Assembly (NCBI GenBank): GCA_003427395.1
Contig: BFEA01000048.1
Span: forward strand, 4,373,591-4,399,369
Length of the DNA stretch: 25,779 bases
Source of the DNA: Chara braunii
Lineage: Eukaryota; Streptophyta; Charophyceae; Charales; Characeae
Reading direction: 5' to 3'
Shown: in pieces, positions 1 through 11,882 of the stretch
Layout: the number at the start of each line of letters is the position of its first letter
Position numbering within the stretch: position 1 is the stretch's first letter
Made by a program: the position numbers and the translations under genes
Notes under the pieces: generated by a model
Told to the model about the DNA's origin: nothing
Database searches by the model: none
What the model saw: only the letters and a program-made list of their open reading frames with translations

Positions 1-150
1 CGCCCCTAACCATCCGCATTTGTGACTCACCCTCAACTAACCACCCCTAACTGTCCCCAACCGCCCCTAACCGCCCCTTATCGCCCCTAACCATCCCCAA
101 CCGCCCCTAACCGTCCCTAGCCGCCCCCTATCCCCTCTAACTGCCCTTTG
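1..150 (+). repeat. Period-10 minisatellite (ccgcccctaa variants)
   Basis: From 41 to 150 the sequence runs in exact 10-bp register through about eleven variants of ccgcccctaa; 1-40 is more degenerate. The CCCTAA core recalls plant-type telomere repeats, but the unit is 10 bp and mixed, so it is not a telomere. The array continues off the window. Confidence 0.9.
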
Positions 151-192
151 CGAAAGATTCATTTGATTTTGCTCATTCTATCGATGAAAGGA

Positions 193-194
<2 letters not shown>

Positions 195-238
<44 letters not shown>
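195..238 (+). repeat. (CT)22 microsatellite
   Basis: Uninterrupted CT dinucleotides. Confidence 0.98.
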
Positions 239-241
<3 letters not shown>

Positions 242-559
242 ATGCAGCACACACAAAACGGCAGCGGGTCCAACCACGGCGGGCGGATGATGGCCATGCA
301 GTGGGATGCACACAGAAGGGCGGCGGGTACAACCATGACGGGCGGCAAATTTCCAAGGGGGGACTGCCTGAGGCGAGGCTGGCGTCTTCCAATTTCGAAA
401 GTGGCCAATTTCGAAGTTGGGAGGCTATTTCCTGAAATCTTTTTCTCGTCGTTCGCGCCAGGGAAAACAATTCTGCCTAAGAAAAAAACAGCTCCGCCGG
501 TCTGCATATTTCCTGGGAAGAGAGGGGGGAAGGTGGATATTACGTACGGTTACCCAGCA

Positions 560-870
560 GAAGTGCTTACCCGCCCATACCCATCTGATTTTTTTTTTCA
601 CCACCCTATAACGGTTATACCCATGCTTTTTTTTTTCTTGGCCGCCCATACCTACGGTTTTTCCTTTTTCACCACCAGTACCTGCCCATGCCTGTCCGTG
701 ATCTCCACGCAGTGCAACCGTGCCTGCCCTGAAATCCACAAATAAAAATTATGCCTGCCCATACCGATGGCCCCCTCCGGAAGGGTACCTGTACCTGCCC
801 ATAACCTGCCGGTTACAATTGGGTACGGTCGGGTACGGGCAACGGTTACCCAGTTGCCACCTTTGGTACC
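560..870 (+). repeat. Degenerate GCCCATACC / GGTTACCC motif cluster
   Basis: At least five irregularly spaced GCCCATAC-like motifs, plus cggttaccc near 550 and 845 and gggtacggtcgggtacggg near 820-838. No clean termini or target duplication were found, so it is left as a repeat rather than called an element. Confidence 0.5.
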
Positions 871-1596
871 TGCATACAAACAAGCGTGTGTGTCTGACCG
901 GCAGCCTGGGCTGGGTCCACGTAGACTTTGACTTTCGGGTCTCAGGCAGTAGACCGAAGTCAACTGTCGGGCGCACAGGCCCTGAGCCGAATTTGGGGGT
1001 TTATTGCCCTTGATCCCTCACGGCCTTAGGCCGGGGTCGCGGCCTGTGCGTGCCCACCTCAGGGCATATGGAGCGGGTTATTGCACGAAGCACTACACAG
1101 TTCCAAGTAGCCTGGCACTACTGTGTGACGTGAAAACACCCGGTCCCATAACGACACCAATTCAGTAAATCATTACTGGCACATGCACCAATTTATTTCC
1201 GGAGACATGGTCCATGTCCTGTCCGGTTGGCCAGGTCTTGGGCAAGGGCCAATTTCTATTTCCGGAGGCCCAGGGCCCAGGCATTCTTTCACACCCTGGG
1301 CCGCGGTGGAGAAGTATGGCCCTTATGTTTCCTGTCCCTGCCTGGTACCCACACAGGACCGGACAAAGGCTTTCTCTCTCTCTTTTTTTTTCCCTCTGCC
1401 AAGCAAAGGAACTTTTCACTGCCGCCGTTTTGCAAAGACAGGTGAGTGGATGGAGGCCCCGTATTTGAAGTGCTGCCTCATTCGATCATGGGCCTCCTGC
1501 ACCTCGTCTCTGTCCACAGCCACCGCCATCCATCCATAGGGCGGAGGGAGAAGCATGGCTAGGAGCAGGCACAACAGGGAGACAAGCAGCGAGGAG

Positions 1597-1600
<4 letters not shown>

Positions 1601-1635
<35 letters not shown>

Positions 1636-1700
1636 GATGAATCAATGAACCTTGATGAACCATCTCTCTCTCTCACTCACTCTCTCTCTCTCCCCCTCTC
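1601..1700 (+). repeat. (CT)n microsatellites
   Basis: Perfect (CT)16 at 1601-1632, then broken CT tracts to about 1697. Confidence 0.95.
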
Positions 1701-2807
1701 ACCCGCAGAACTCTGCCCCCATGGCAGCACTATAAATCTGCCACTTCTGGTCATCTGGACAGGAATCTGGCCACGTGCGGGTGATCCAGACATGGCTGGA
1801 TATCTGTGGATGACTGGATCAGCCCAGCCACACCGGTCAGGTCCAAGCCATTGTCTGCTGCCGCCATGCTTCTGACTCACTCCATTGCAGTTCGTAGTGC
1901 TAGGGGTGAGACTAATTTGAAGATAAAGAAAAAGCTTGGACTGGCATTCCCACCTTTCGAAAATAGGTACTCTCAAAATAGAGCAACTACCCTTCTGATA
2001 CTTGAAAGGACCTGGCCGCTAAAGTGATTCATCCCTGTGTGATACGATTTGGCCAATGTCTGGCCTTCAGAGATTCAAAAGCATGCATGCGAGCCTAATG
2101 CTGAGTGATATACACAGCATTTTTTCCAACCCTTGGGTGCAGAAAAATGCATCACAAAGACCCAAGCAATTCATCTTGACAAAAGAAATTGCACATTTGT
2201 GTGAAATGAAAATTGGGTGAATCACTGTGAATGCCTGACCTTCAGAGCCTGGAAAACAATTGGTGGCAAAGTAAACGTCAGTCTCTGCGGGCCCCCCTTG
2301 AGGAAATGCTGCTTCGCAGTGGTCAGGATCTGCAGACAAAAAGGCAGCCATGCGTCCCAAATCACAACCATTTCGAGATAGACACGGTTGGAGAAAAGGC
2401 ATAGATTCCCTTATGTGCTGCCACAACATGTGACAATATCAACAGTGTCCCTTCTCGTTTCTCATTTCGAGAGCATCATCATTGAACGGTGGTAGCGAGA
2501 CTGAGATGTAAACAATGATAAACATGCAGCAATGAGCTCCGTGCGGCTTGGGCCTCGAATAATCATAACGTGACTGCCAGCGTCCAGCAGCAGTCCCCAT
2601 ACTGCAACAGACAACAGCATCATTCAAACTTGACAAGTGTCCTCCTCCTGTCTACGGGTTGGCCACAGATGACCGGAGCCATCCGAAAGAACTCCTCCAT
2701 CCTGGCGGTGCTCTCATCACCCCGGGACTGCAGGGCTTCACAGGACACTTTTGTTTTTTAAGGGTTGGGCACAGACGAATGCGTTATGATCTGCTGAACA
2801 GGTATAC

Positions 2808-2897
2808 CTTGAACATCTCCTCAGGGTCTTGATTCACAAGCATATGGACCAGCCTCGCTACCAAATTCTGTTCTTCAGCAAAATCTTCTCGGTCAAG
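2808..2897 (-). CDS. VPS35: VPS35 exon h (last in window)
   Basis: Thirty codons: [20 protein letters not shown] then [10 protein letters not shown], equivalent to plant DEDDFQEEQN.VA.LIHML.NDDPEEMFK. Acceptor TTTCATTGCAG, donor GTATAC, phase 0. The following exon, expected to encode a KHF..GGPKR.KFT type sequence, is not visible in positions 1-2807 and must lie beyond the window. Confidence 0.93.
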
Positions 2898-5800
2898 CTG
2901 CAATGAAAAACAAAACAAAGAATTAGAAACCATCAAATGGATACCTATAGGTCTCCAATTGTCTCAACCCTTCGGGAAGGGATGGCCCGAGAGGATGCCT
3001 GACAAACCGTTTTTCTCTTTTGGGGTTGGGGGTTGGGCGGGGGGGAGGAAGAGCAAGGAAAGCCCAAGAGAGAGTCAGAAAAGTGCAGAACAGCACACTT
3101 GTGGAGCACAGAGATAATATGAGTACCGTGAGGCAAGAATTAGCAGCCAGCACACTTGTGGCAACATCTCACCGATCAGATCACCAGAACGAAACCCACC
3201 CAATTTCAGCTTTCAACCATTTTTTGAGACATACTTTCACGCACAGTTTTCTTGGCACAAAAAAAATGACGCCATGTCCAAAAGAGGCACACAAATACTG
3301 CACCAATCAGACCCCAGTGACGGCCCAATGGCAGGTCAAATAGAAGCGAAGGCATCGATCTCATGCGGTGAAAAAATGGGGAAAAAAAAATCAAAGAACA
3401 ATGTTTGTGTACAGGCCCCTCTGCCACCCTGCATGTTTTTGACAGGATCTGGGTTGTACAGCAACCTGATTGCAGCTCAATTCAGGTGCTTTTTTAAGCA
3501 GATTTGCACCTCTCGGAGATTGTTAGCAGAAAATTAACATGAACGATACTGAAGGTTGCTCTCCAAGTGGATGGGAAGGCCAAAAAGGTATTGTTCATGT
3601 TAATTTCCAGACCACCCCAACAATTCCCCCCCCTCTGATCGATTCCTTCCGAATCACAACCCCTTTCCCCCGGCTTAAGGGGTATAGTTCATTTTAATTT
3701 TCAGACCAACCCAACCAATGCCCCCTCCTCTTACCAATTTCTTCCAAATCACAACACCTTCCCCCGGGCCTAAGGGGTATCGTCCACCCCAACCAACCCC
3801 CCCCTTCCTCTGACAATTCCTTCCGAATCACAACCCCTTACCCCCCCGACTTCACCAACAATCACAGCGTTTGCCAACTAAACTAGCTTCAAGCTATATT
3901 CACAAGCCGAGCCTGCCTTGTTCAACCGTGAGAAAAACTGAAAATTTTCATATGGTTCCCAGTAGCAGCAGCCTGATCATGCACTCCTTGTCCAGCAGCA
4001 CCAGCATGGACCTTGTATCCATACAGCTTTTTTTGACAACCCCAACCGAACTCTTGAAGGACGGCCCGGTAACCACCCATTTCGCATGGCTTCCATCAGA
4101 ACACTCCTGAGGGTCAAGCATTAAATATCCAGCCCATGTGGCTGAACGCTACGCACAAGATGAACTGCTAGTAAACAGTGCATGAGCTCGAATCCTGATG
4201 GAATTAGGCAAACACAATGTGATAGGGGCTTGAACCTGCATTGTGCTTACCTTTACAAAAACGCCTGTAACTTCGTTTTTTTTTGTCCGTTTTTTCCTTT
4301 ATTGTCTTAAAAAAAAGGAAAAGAGTGACGGCCTTGAGATATCATCAATGAACTGACCGGCCGCAGGTAATTCAGAATGATGTTATTCTGCTCATTTGTT
4401 GTCGGGATTCGAACTTGTGCAATCAGTCTCGCTTTCTTTTTCCACTTCACACACATGCAAACAGATGGTGGATCACACTGGCGCACAGCGCCTACTCAAA
4501 GCTCAAAGGTATGGAGATCGAGAACACAGTTCAGATACAAACTCGCTTCAACAGGCTATGGTGCATCAGCACCTGTACAACCCAACTCTCGTCACTCTGT
4601 CCAACACCACCCTTCGCACACACTAAACTCTGGATCACCCTGGATATCCCACATGCATACACACACTCTCGCACTCATACACTCGCCTATCAGCTATGGC
4701 GGCTATGGCCGCCGTCCCTCTATGGCTATGATTAACTATCTCCTTCAGCCCCCTTCGTCTTCGGGGGATCTGCAGACCACCTCGCACAAGTCGCTCAGGC
4801 AGCGCTTCCGCATGGCTTACGCAGGAATGAATGAATGGCTGGACGCTGCCTCTTGATTTATACTTCTGGAAGTCGCTGGTCTACCTCTTTCCACCGGGTC
4901 CATGGTGCACACAGTCCCACATTGTACTTGCGGACTGGACAAAGTGAGACTGGGACTGGGTACCGCTGACTCAACATGGGTGGACTCGACACTTGCCCAC
5001 TTGCCTCTGGCCAAACGTAAGAATTCTCGAAAGGCCACTTCCGGACCTTCCGGATGTCCGTAGACTTGGTCTTTCAGAACTGTAGCAGCTACGACCTTGA
5101 GCTTTCAGGACTGTAGCAGCTACGACCTTGACCTTTCAGGAAGCCTACAGCTACAGCTTCTAGAACAGCTACGACCCCTACTCTATAGACCTACAGATCG
5201 AGCCCCTACAACTTCACATCCATACGACAGACAAAAACCCAACTATCAAGACACAGGTTAAGGGTTCGAACACTCAGGGGACAACAAGATACTGTACACA
5301 GGCAAAGTAAGGTCTAGGGACCGGCATCTGTTACTGCTAAGGTGAAAACCGTTTCACTTGGGTCTGTATTTAAATCTTAAAGTTTAAACAGTTCATGAGT
5401 GTACCAACTGAGGTAGGCCAGTCGGTGGTGACTGAGCCTACTGACATAGAAGAGCAAACCATAAAGAAAGATACACTGAATAGCCATGCAAGGAATGCGA
5501 GGGCGGAAAACTTCCGGAAGAGAACTGAGCCAATCTTGGGGAAGTGAATTTGCAAGTTCAATGCTGCTGCTGAAGCTTTGAAGTTTCTCTAGGAACTCTG
5601 CACAGTGCCACAATTGGTATTTGAACAACTGACCTCCTCAAATGGGGGAGCATCAGGACCATCGCGAATCAGCTCCTTCAGCAACTCAAACAATGCCTCC
5701 ACCTGATCAGAGAAAAAGTTCAGATAACAAACAGTTAAGGCCACCAGGTACAAAACACAATCTGGACTTGTCTCCCATATTCCTCTGTCACTAAGCGACT

Positions 5801-8800
5801 TGGTTGGCAAAAAAAAAGAAGAAAGAAGTGATGTTATCACTGAATCATTCACGTTAGTTTCTAACTAAGAGTGATGTGCATCTTACAGAGGCCCTCTCAA
5901 GGCTTCACAGAAGTTCGGACACCGAAGAAAATGTTATTTTTGCTATCGCTTCCAGTCTCTTATTTCGCCACCCGTTCACATGAGCCGCCACCAGTTCACA
6001 CGAGCCTAAGTTGCCAAAGCTGTCTTCCAGGGCTCGCAAGCCAGCAACTGCACCTTTTCAAAGTGGCCTGCTGCTTTCGTTACCAGCACATGCCCTAAGC
6101 CAAGTGCTCTTCCCGCATATGCCAGTAAGAGTGCTACTTAGGTTCATGTGAACTGGTGGCTTAAGGTGAACAGGACCACTCGTAAGTTCCCCATGCAGTA
6201 CAAGAGAAAAAAAAAAAACAAAAAAAAAAAACACTAAACCCAACCAGCACCCTTGCAGAACATCTCCAGCAAAGTGATTTTGAGGAATCCCCACCACGAA
6301 GAAATTTTGTCCATTGCTGCTGGCGCTTCGCTGAACTGGTGGGCTTTCCGCGTGAGCGTGTGTCTGTCCCTTAATTGCGAGTGTCTGACCAATCTGCCAC
6401 CATTGCCGAGATGGATGGTTGTGCACCATTTTCCCCTGCCAGAGCGAGCCCTGCATGGCTCCTTAACTCAAAAAAAAAAAAAAAAAAACTTTTACACGAT
6501 TACTGTCACTTTGTAACTTCGGCCAAAATGCTCACTGCAAAGATCCAGCGCGGCCGTTGGATTTTCTTTGGTTACACGCACCTATGTATGTCTAGAGCCC
6601 ACATAAAACCTTCAGCACCCAGACACCTATGTATGTCTAGAGCCACATAAAACCTTAAGCCCACATCGAACCTTTCCTTAAGCGCCCACACACCTATGTA
6701 TGTCTAGAGCCCACATGAAACCTTTCCTTAAGCGCCCAAACACCTATGTATGACTAGAGCCCACATGAAACTTTAGCCCACATGAAACCTAAGCGCCCAC
6801 ACACCTATGTATGACTAGAGTCCACATAAGACTTTAGCCCACATGAAACCTTTCTCCCCAAGTCACATTTGGGTTATCTTGGAGGTCCAGGTTCAAATGA
6901 AAAGGACTTCCAAGTTCCAACCATTCAACCACCAGTGGATGGCACCAATGCCCAAGCAGAGGGGAGAAGAACGGTGCAGGTCCCACTGATGCCATGTTCA
7001 TGCCAGGAAAGCACAAACCTGGGCACTACAACAGCCAGGTTCATTCACTCCAAAGCATGAACGTAGCACTTGTGGAGCCCGCCCCTCAGCATTCCCTGCT
7101 ACAATTCTGAGATGTGCACTTGAACAAATGGGGGTCGGAGAAAACTGCAGCCTCAGCAACAGAGACACATTGGAGCCTCGGAGGCAAGGTCCTCATTGCA
7201 ACAACGAGAAATGAGGCCACACTCACACTAGAACTTTGCTGGATGCATCTGATCGTAATTACATCCAGATATCAGTTGAAAAATTCTTAATGTGAGTATG
7301 CCCTGCAAGAAGGCCCTCAAGCCGATCTGTGAAAACGTGGCGGATTCGGATAAACCCTGCGCAAACTGCAACAGCATTTTCCCAGACAACACACGGATGC
7401 TTCGCTGTTCTTTTTTTTGTTTTAAACCACTAGTACCTTTGCCAAGTAGGAAATTAGCAGGCCTCGGATGGGCCTCCGACCTTGAGGAGGCCGAAACGAA
7501 ACGACGGCGGCCGATGAGATTTATCAATGGCAGGCATTGTCAGGGCCCGGCTCCGAACTCTTCGGGAACAGTCCGTTTTCCCTAATTTCCCGACACTGGC
7601 GGACATACTAGTGCTTTAACACGAGGAAGCGGATGACTGGATGAGCGTCTGAGTGAGACCCCATCCGCATACAACGAGAACGCAGAGCTAAGATTCACTC
7701 CCTGTGCCCCTTGAATGTTATCTACACAAGCCTTCATTAAAGATCATTTACATAGTAGACACCTTCATGGGAGAGAGAATCTCTGCAGAATCTGTGGAGA
7801 TCATAACAATTGAGCAGTTGCACACAGCGCAAAGTCTCCTGTTCGCCATAGTAATGTACAGGGGTGATGCCCATGTGATGGCTGCATTGCACACACCTAT
7901 AACTTGTCGATTTTATCACCAGGTTAGCAGATCAAACCCTGTCCAGTTCCATAGTGTCAGGGGCATGTTTGCGGCAGAACCAGACCCAGACGCCTTCTGA
8001 ACTCGGATCCAGATCCCATCCAGACTGCGCACTCCGAATTGGGTCTGGAATCTGGATACCATCCGGATGCCAGTATCTGACCTGGACCGGGGATCACCCA
8101 ACGAAAACTCCATAGTTTTTCATTTTTACTTCGTTTCTCCAACTTTGTTATCGTTTATTTTCTCTCTTCAAACTTGCTACCAAGTCCGTAAAGACCATAA
8201 TTGTTTTTCATTTTACTTTTTGTTGCTGATTATAAAACGATCCTCACCCAAAAGATTGTTCGTAATGGCACGCAGCACTTTTCTTTTTCTCCAGACTTGT
8301 TCGATTTTTGTTGAAAAATGAAAGTCGTGAATATAGACCGTCTTATAACTAAATGGAATCTGGACTGGCCATCAGAGGTGGCTGGCTAGTCCACATCCAT
8401 GCCCCAATGTATGGATCATAACCATGGTTGGGGGTTATCGCGTTTTCCTCGAGGAAAAAGCAACCCGACAAAGTACAGAGACCTCACATGAAAGGCTACT
8501 CCGCAGGAAAATAGTAGAAACGGGGGATGCTGGGAAGCTTGAAGCCAGTCCACTCCACAAGATGAGAAAGTGTAAACACTAAAAAGCAAAAGCGGGGGTA
8601 TATAAAGTGAAAACACTAAAAAGAAGGGGGGAATGTAAAGTGGAAACACTAAAATGCAAAAGGGGGGGAATACCTCAGGAGAACCTCGCAACCAAAACCA
8701 AAAAAAAAAAGTTTCAGCTGGAAGAACAAAAGAAAGAAAGAAAAAGAAAAAGGACAGAAAACTAACACAGATCCTTGGAGAAACTTGCAACCAAAAACAA

Positions 8801-11791
8801 AAAAAAAGGTTTCCGCTGGAAGAAATAAAAGAAAGAAAGAAAAAGAAAAAGGACAGAAAAGAAAACAGATCCTTAAGAAACAAAAAGAAACAAAGGAAAT
8901 GCAAGCATGGTTGTCAATTCGTTTGCAAGCTCTGTCGTTCTTCTTTCTCTGCCTTCATCGTTTTCGACATCTACCATTATTTGCAGGGTTGCCGGCGTTC
9001 GGGACAGGCTGAACGCCCGCACCCAAACGCCCGAACGTTCGGCACCCCCTCCCGACGCATTCGGCCGTTCGGCCGAACACGGACCCCCCCTCCCAAAAAA
9101 AAGAACAAGAATTCCAAAAAATCTGAAAAAAAGATATGTTATACAGAAGAATAAACTAAACAACATTTGCCTCAACGTTACATCCAAATTCTTTACCAAA
9201 TTTGAAATAAAAATCAAATACTAAAAATAAATAATAATAATGAAATTATTGAATGGGAGAGCACATTTTTGACACCGCCATCTTTGGTGATTTTTCATTT
9301 TTTTTCGGCTGTGACAAATGCCATGAAAATTTATATATGTGTATCTTACATAATAGAGAATACACACACAAAGTTTGAAAAAATAATCATTTTTTTCATG
9401 ACCCCGAAATAAAGGAAAAACAAAAAGACAAAACAGAGAAAAAACAAATTAGTGAGTGGGCAAGCAAGTTTTGACACCACCATCTTTGCCGATTTTTGAT
9501 TTTTTTTTGACTGAACAGAATGGCTTGAAAATTAAGAGGGAGATACCATACATCACAAAGAAGTTGAAAGAAGCCACAGAAAAATTTTCAGAAAAAAATA
9601 ATGATACTTAGGTGCCAAAATATTTTTTTTGCAGGGTCCGAACCCCTTCAGGTTCCGGCCCCGTACAGGGACCCGAATGCCCGAACGTTCGGGGGTCAGC
9701 TTAGGGGCCTCCGTACGTTCGGCCTGGCAACCCTTATTATTTGAATATTTATTTCCAAAACAGATGAAACTAAAAACGGCCAAAAGAAGTTGAAACAACA
9801 GCAACAATAATGAAAGGGCGCACAAATGCCGCAAAGCAAATACACAACATTCTGTAGGATGGACGATACTGGATATCAAAGTTGACATCGAGCCACACAA
9901 GCTGCGACGAAGAAGCCACCACTACAATTCTCACCTTCTCTGCATCGTTGATGTAAGTGCTGTTCTTCATGATGCTCTGAATGATGACAACTGCCATGAC
10001 CTTATTTGTCTCATAGTCGAGGTGCTCCATGATGTGAGAGTAATGCTTGAGCTTGAGGACCGTGACCACGTCATTGTACTTCTCCAACGGAGCGCTCAGC
10101 AATGCCACCAACTGCTTTGTCGCCTTGCTGTCCTTAATCCTCCCTTTCCCTTCGATAATCTTCCCGCAAGCACCCTGTTAAAAGGCATTGCTGTCATCAA
10201 CAACAGCCCCTCTGATACTCTTTCTGAATCGCTCACGGCACTAAGTGGGGGGTTTTGTGATTTGCCATTGTACCAGTGCACCAGGCCTTCACAATCGCCA
10301 CATTCGCAGGGGTGCTTCTGACTTTTCCATGCTTAACTTGAGAGCAGCGTTCATGAAACAACATTGAATTAGGGCATACTCACGAACAGCACTTTCCTAA
10401 ATGTATCTGACAGATTCTGACTCCAATTACTGCCAGATATGGATGAACCTGGACAGAAAACATGTCCAGAGCTTGCTCAGCTTGGTAGGAAAAAAGTCCT
10501 CGTATGAGTATGCCCTTGTTCCTAGAAAATTAGTAGTACAAATACACAGAATACTATTCAGACTAACTCAGTGAGTGGCAAACACGACGCCATGGGTTCT
10601 ACACCACAGCAATCCATCCATACACCATGGACCAGGCATCGCACTCATCAAATGGCCACGGATTGATGCACCATGCATCTGGACAGACTGGATGGTCAAG
10701 TGCATGCAAGCACACAGACAATGCATCGCACCCATCCTCTTGCCATGCATTGATGCACCATGCATCTGGACAGCCTAGACAGTCAAGTGCATGCAAGCAC
10801 ACACATTGTATAACAAACACACATTGCACTTGATCGTACTGTTGGCATCAATCTAAGGGCGTTGAACGTACGGACTCAACACAACGGACAGTTCGAAAAA
10901 TGTGGGTCAAAAAATAAGTTCGGTCAGGAGAATAGAGCGAAAACATTTTAAGGAACGACACAGAGAAGATGAGCATGCCCCCTGCGCAAGTATAACATGC
11001 ATAAATCGAGAAATTGTCCGAATTATTTTTTTTTTNNNNNNNNNNNNNNNNNNNNNNNNNNNNNNNNNNNNNNNNNNNNNNNNNNNNNNNNNNNNNNNNN
11101 NNNNNNNNNNNNNNNNNNNNNNNNNNNNNNNNNNNNNNNNNNNNNNNNNNNNNNNNNNNNNNNNNNNNNNNNNNNNNNNNNNNNNNNNNNNNNNNNNNNN
11201 NNNNNNNNNNNNNNNNNNNNNNNNNNNNNNNNNNNNNNNNNNNNNNNNNNNNNNNNNNNNNNNNNNNNNNNNNNNNNNNNNNNNNNNNNNNNNNNNNNNN
11301 NNNNNNNNNNNNNNNNNNNNNNNNNNNNNNNNNNNNNNNNNNNNNNNNNNNNNNNNNNNNNNNNNNNNNNNNNNNNNNNNNNNNNNNNNNNNNNNNNNNN
11401 NNNNNNNNNNNNNNNNNNNNNNNNNNNNNNNNNNNNNNNNNNNNNNNNNNNNNNNNNNNNNNNNNNNNNNNNNNNNNNNNNNNNNNNNNNNNNNNNNNNN
11501 NNNNNNNNNNNNNNNNNNNNNNNNNNNNNNNNNNNNNNNNNNNNNNNNNNNNNNNNNNNNNNNNNNNNNNNNNNNNNNNNNNNNNNNNNNNNNNNNNNNN
11601 NNNNNNNNNNNNNNNNNNNNNNNNNNNNNNNNNNNNNNNNNNNNNNNNNNNNNNNNNNNNNNNNNNNNNNNNNNNNNNNNNNNNNNNNNNNNNNNNNNNN
11701 NNNNNNNNNNNNNNNNNNNNNNNNNNNNNNNNNNNNNNNNNNNNNNNNNNNNNNNNNNNNNNNNNNNNNNNNNNNNNNNNNNNNNNNNNNC

Positions 11792-11882
<91 letters not shown>

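Larger units (their letters stand above)
1..2807. other. Downstream flank, presumed next VPS35 intron
   Basis: Follows the exon h donor and is presumed intronic because no stop codon or family C-terminus appears. It contains a period-10 minisatellite, several (CT)n tracts, and a degenerate cluster of GCCCATACC-type motifs at about 560-870. No VPS35 exon was found here. Confidence 0.6.
2898..5633 (-). other. VPS35 intron 7
   Basis: 2736-bp intron between exons g and h. Contents: a 94-bp tandem repeat (3589-3848), a 31-bp tandem repeat (5071-5140) and tRNA-like B-box segments near 4180-4242 and 4403. A 159-codon plus-strand open frame at 4377-4856 is rich in S, H and T and has no recognisable domain; I treat it as chance. 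Confidence 0.85.
5703..9934 (-). other. VPS35 intron 6
   Basis: 4232-bp intron between exons f and g. It holds a hAT-like element (8984-9735), a small MITE (7215-7303), a five-copy minisatellite (6579-6850) and A-rich tandem repeats (8570-8872). About 7310-8560 is anonymous. Confidence 0.85.

Noticed and set aside
960-1060. Inverted ggcgcacaggcc / ggcctgtgcgtgcc pair as a transposon end
   Set aside because: Short GC-rich palindromic words only; no flanking duplication or consistent boundaries.
1416-1545. Possible minus-strand exon reading VAVDRDEVQEAHDRMRQHF
   Set aside because: It looks protein-like, but does not match the VPS35 segment expected after exon h, lacks a clear acceptor and is bordered by (CT)n repeats. 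Kept only as a possibility.
4377-4856. 159-codon plus-strand open frame
   Set aside because: No domain, skewed S/H/T composition, lies opposite to VPS35 within intron 7, and contains CACA-type simple sequence.
5255-5280. gggttcgaacactc as a tRNA T-arm
   Set aside because: Isolated B-box-like word with no foldable cloverleaf around it.
7228-7380. Minus-strand LRAFLQG resembling the VPS35 LRLFLQGA motif
   Set aside because: It lies between exons f and g, out of order for the protein, and part of it is the end of a small MITE.
8416-9154. Minus-strand 162-codon and plus-strand 166-codon open frames
   Set aside because: They are F/L-rich and K/R-rich readings of an A-rich tandem repeat, and the second enters hAT-like element 1.
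9780-9934. Continuation of the open frame past exon f
   Set aside because: The donor GTGAGA after NDAEK and the perfect join to VEALFEL of exon g show this is intron.
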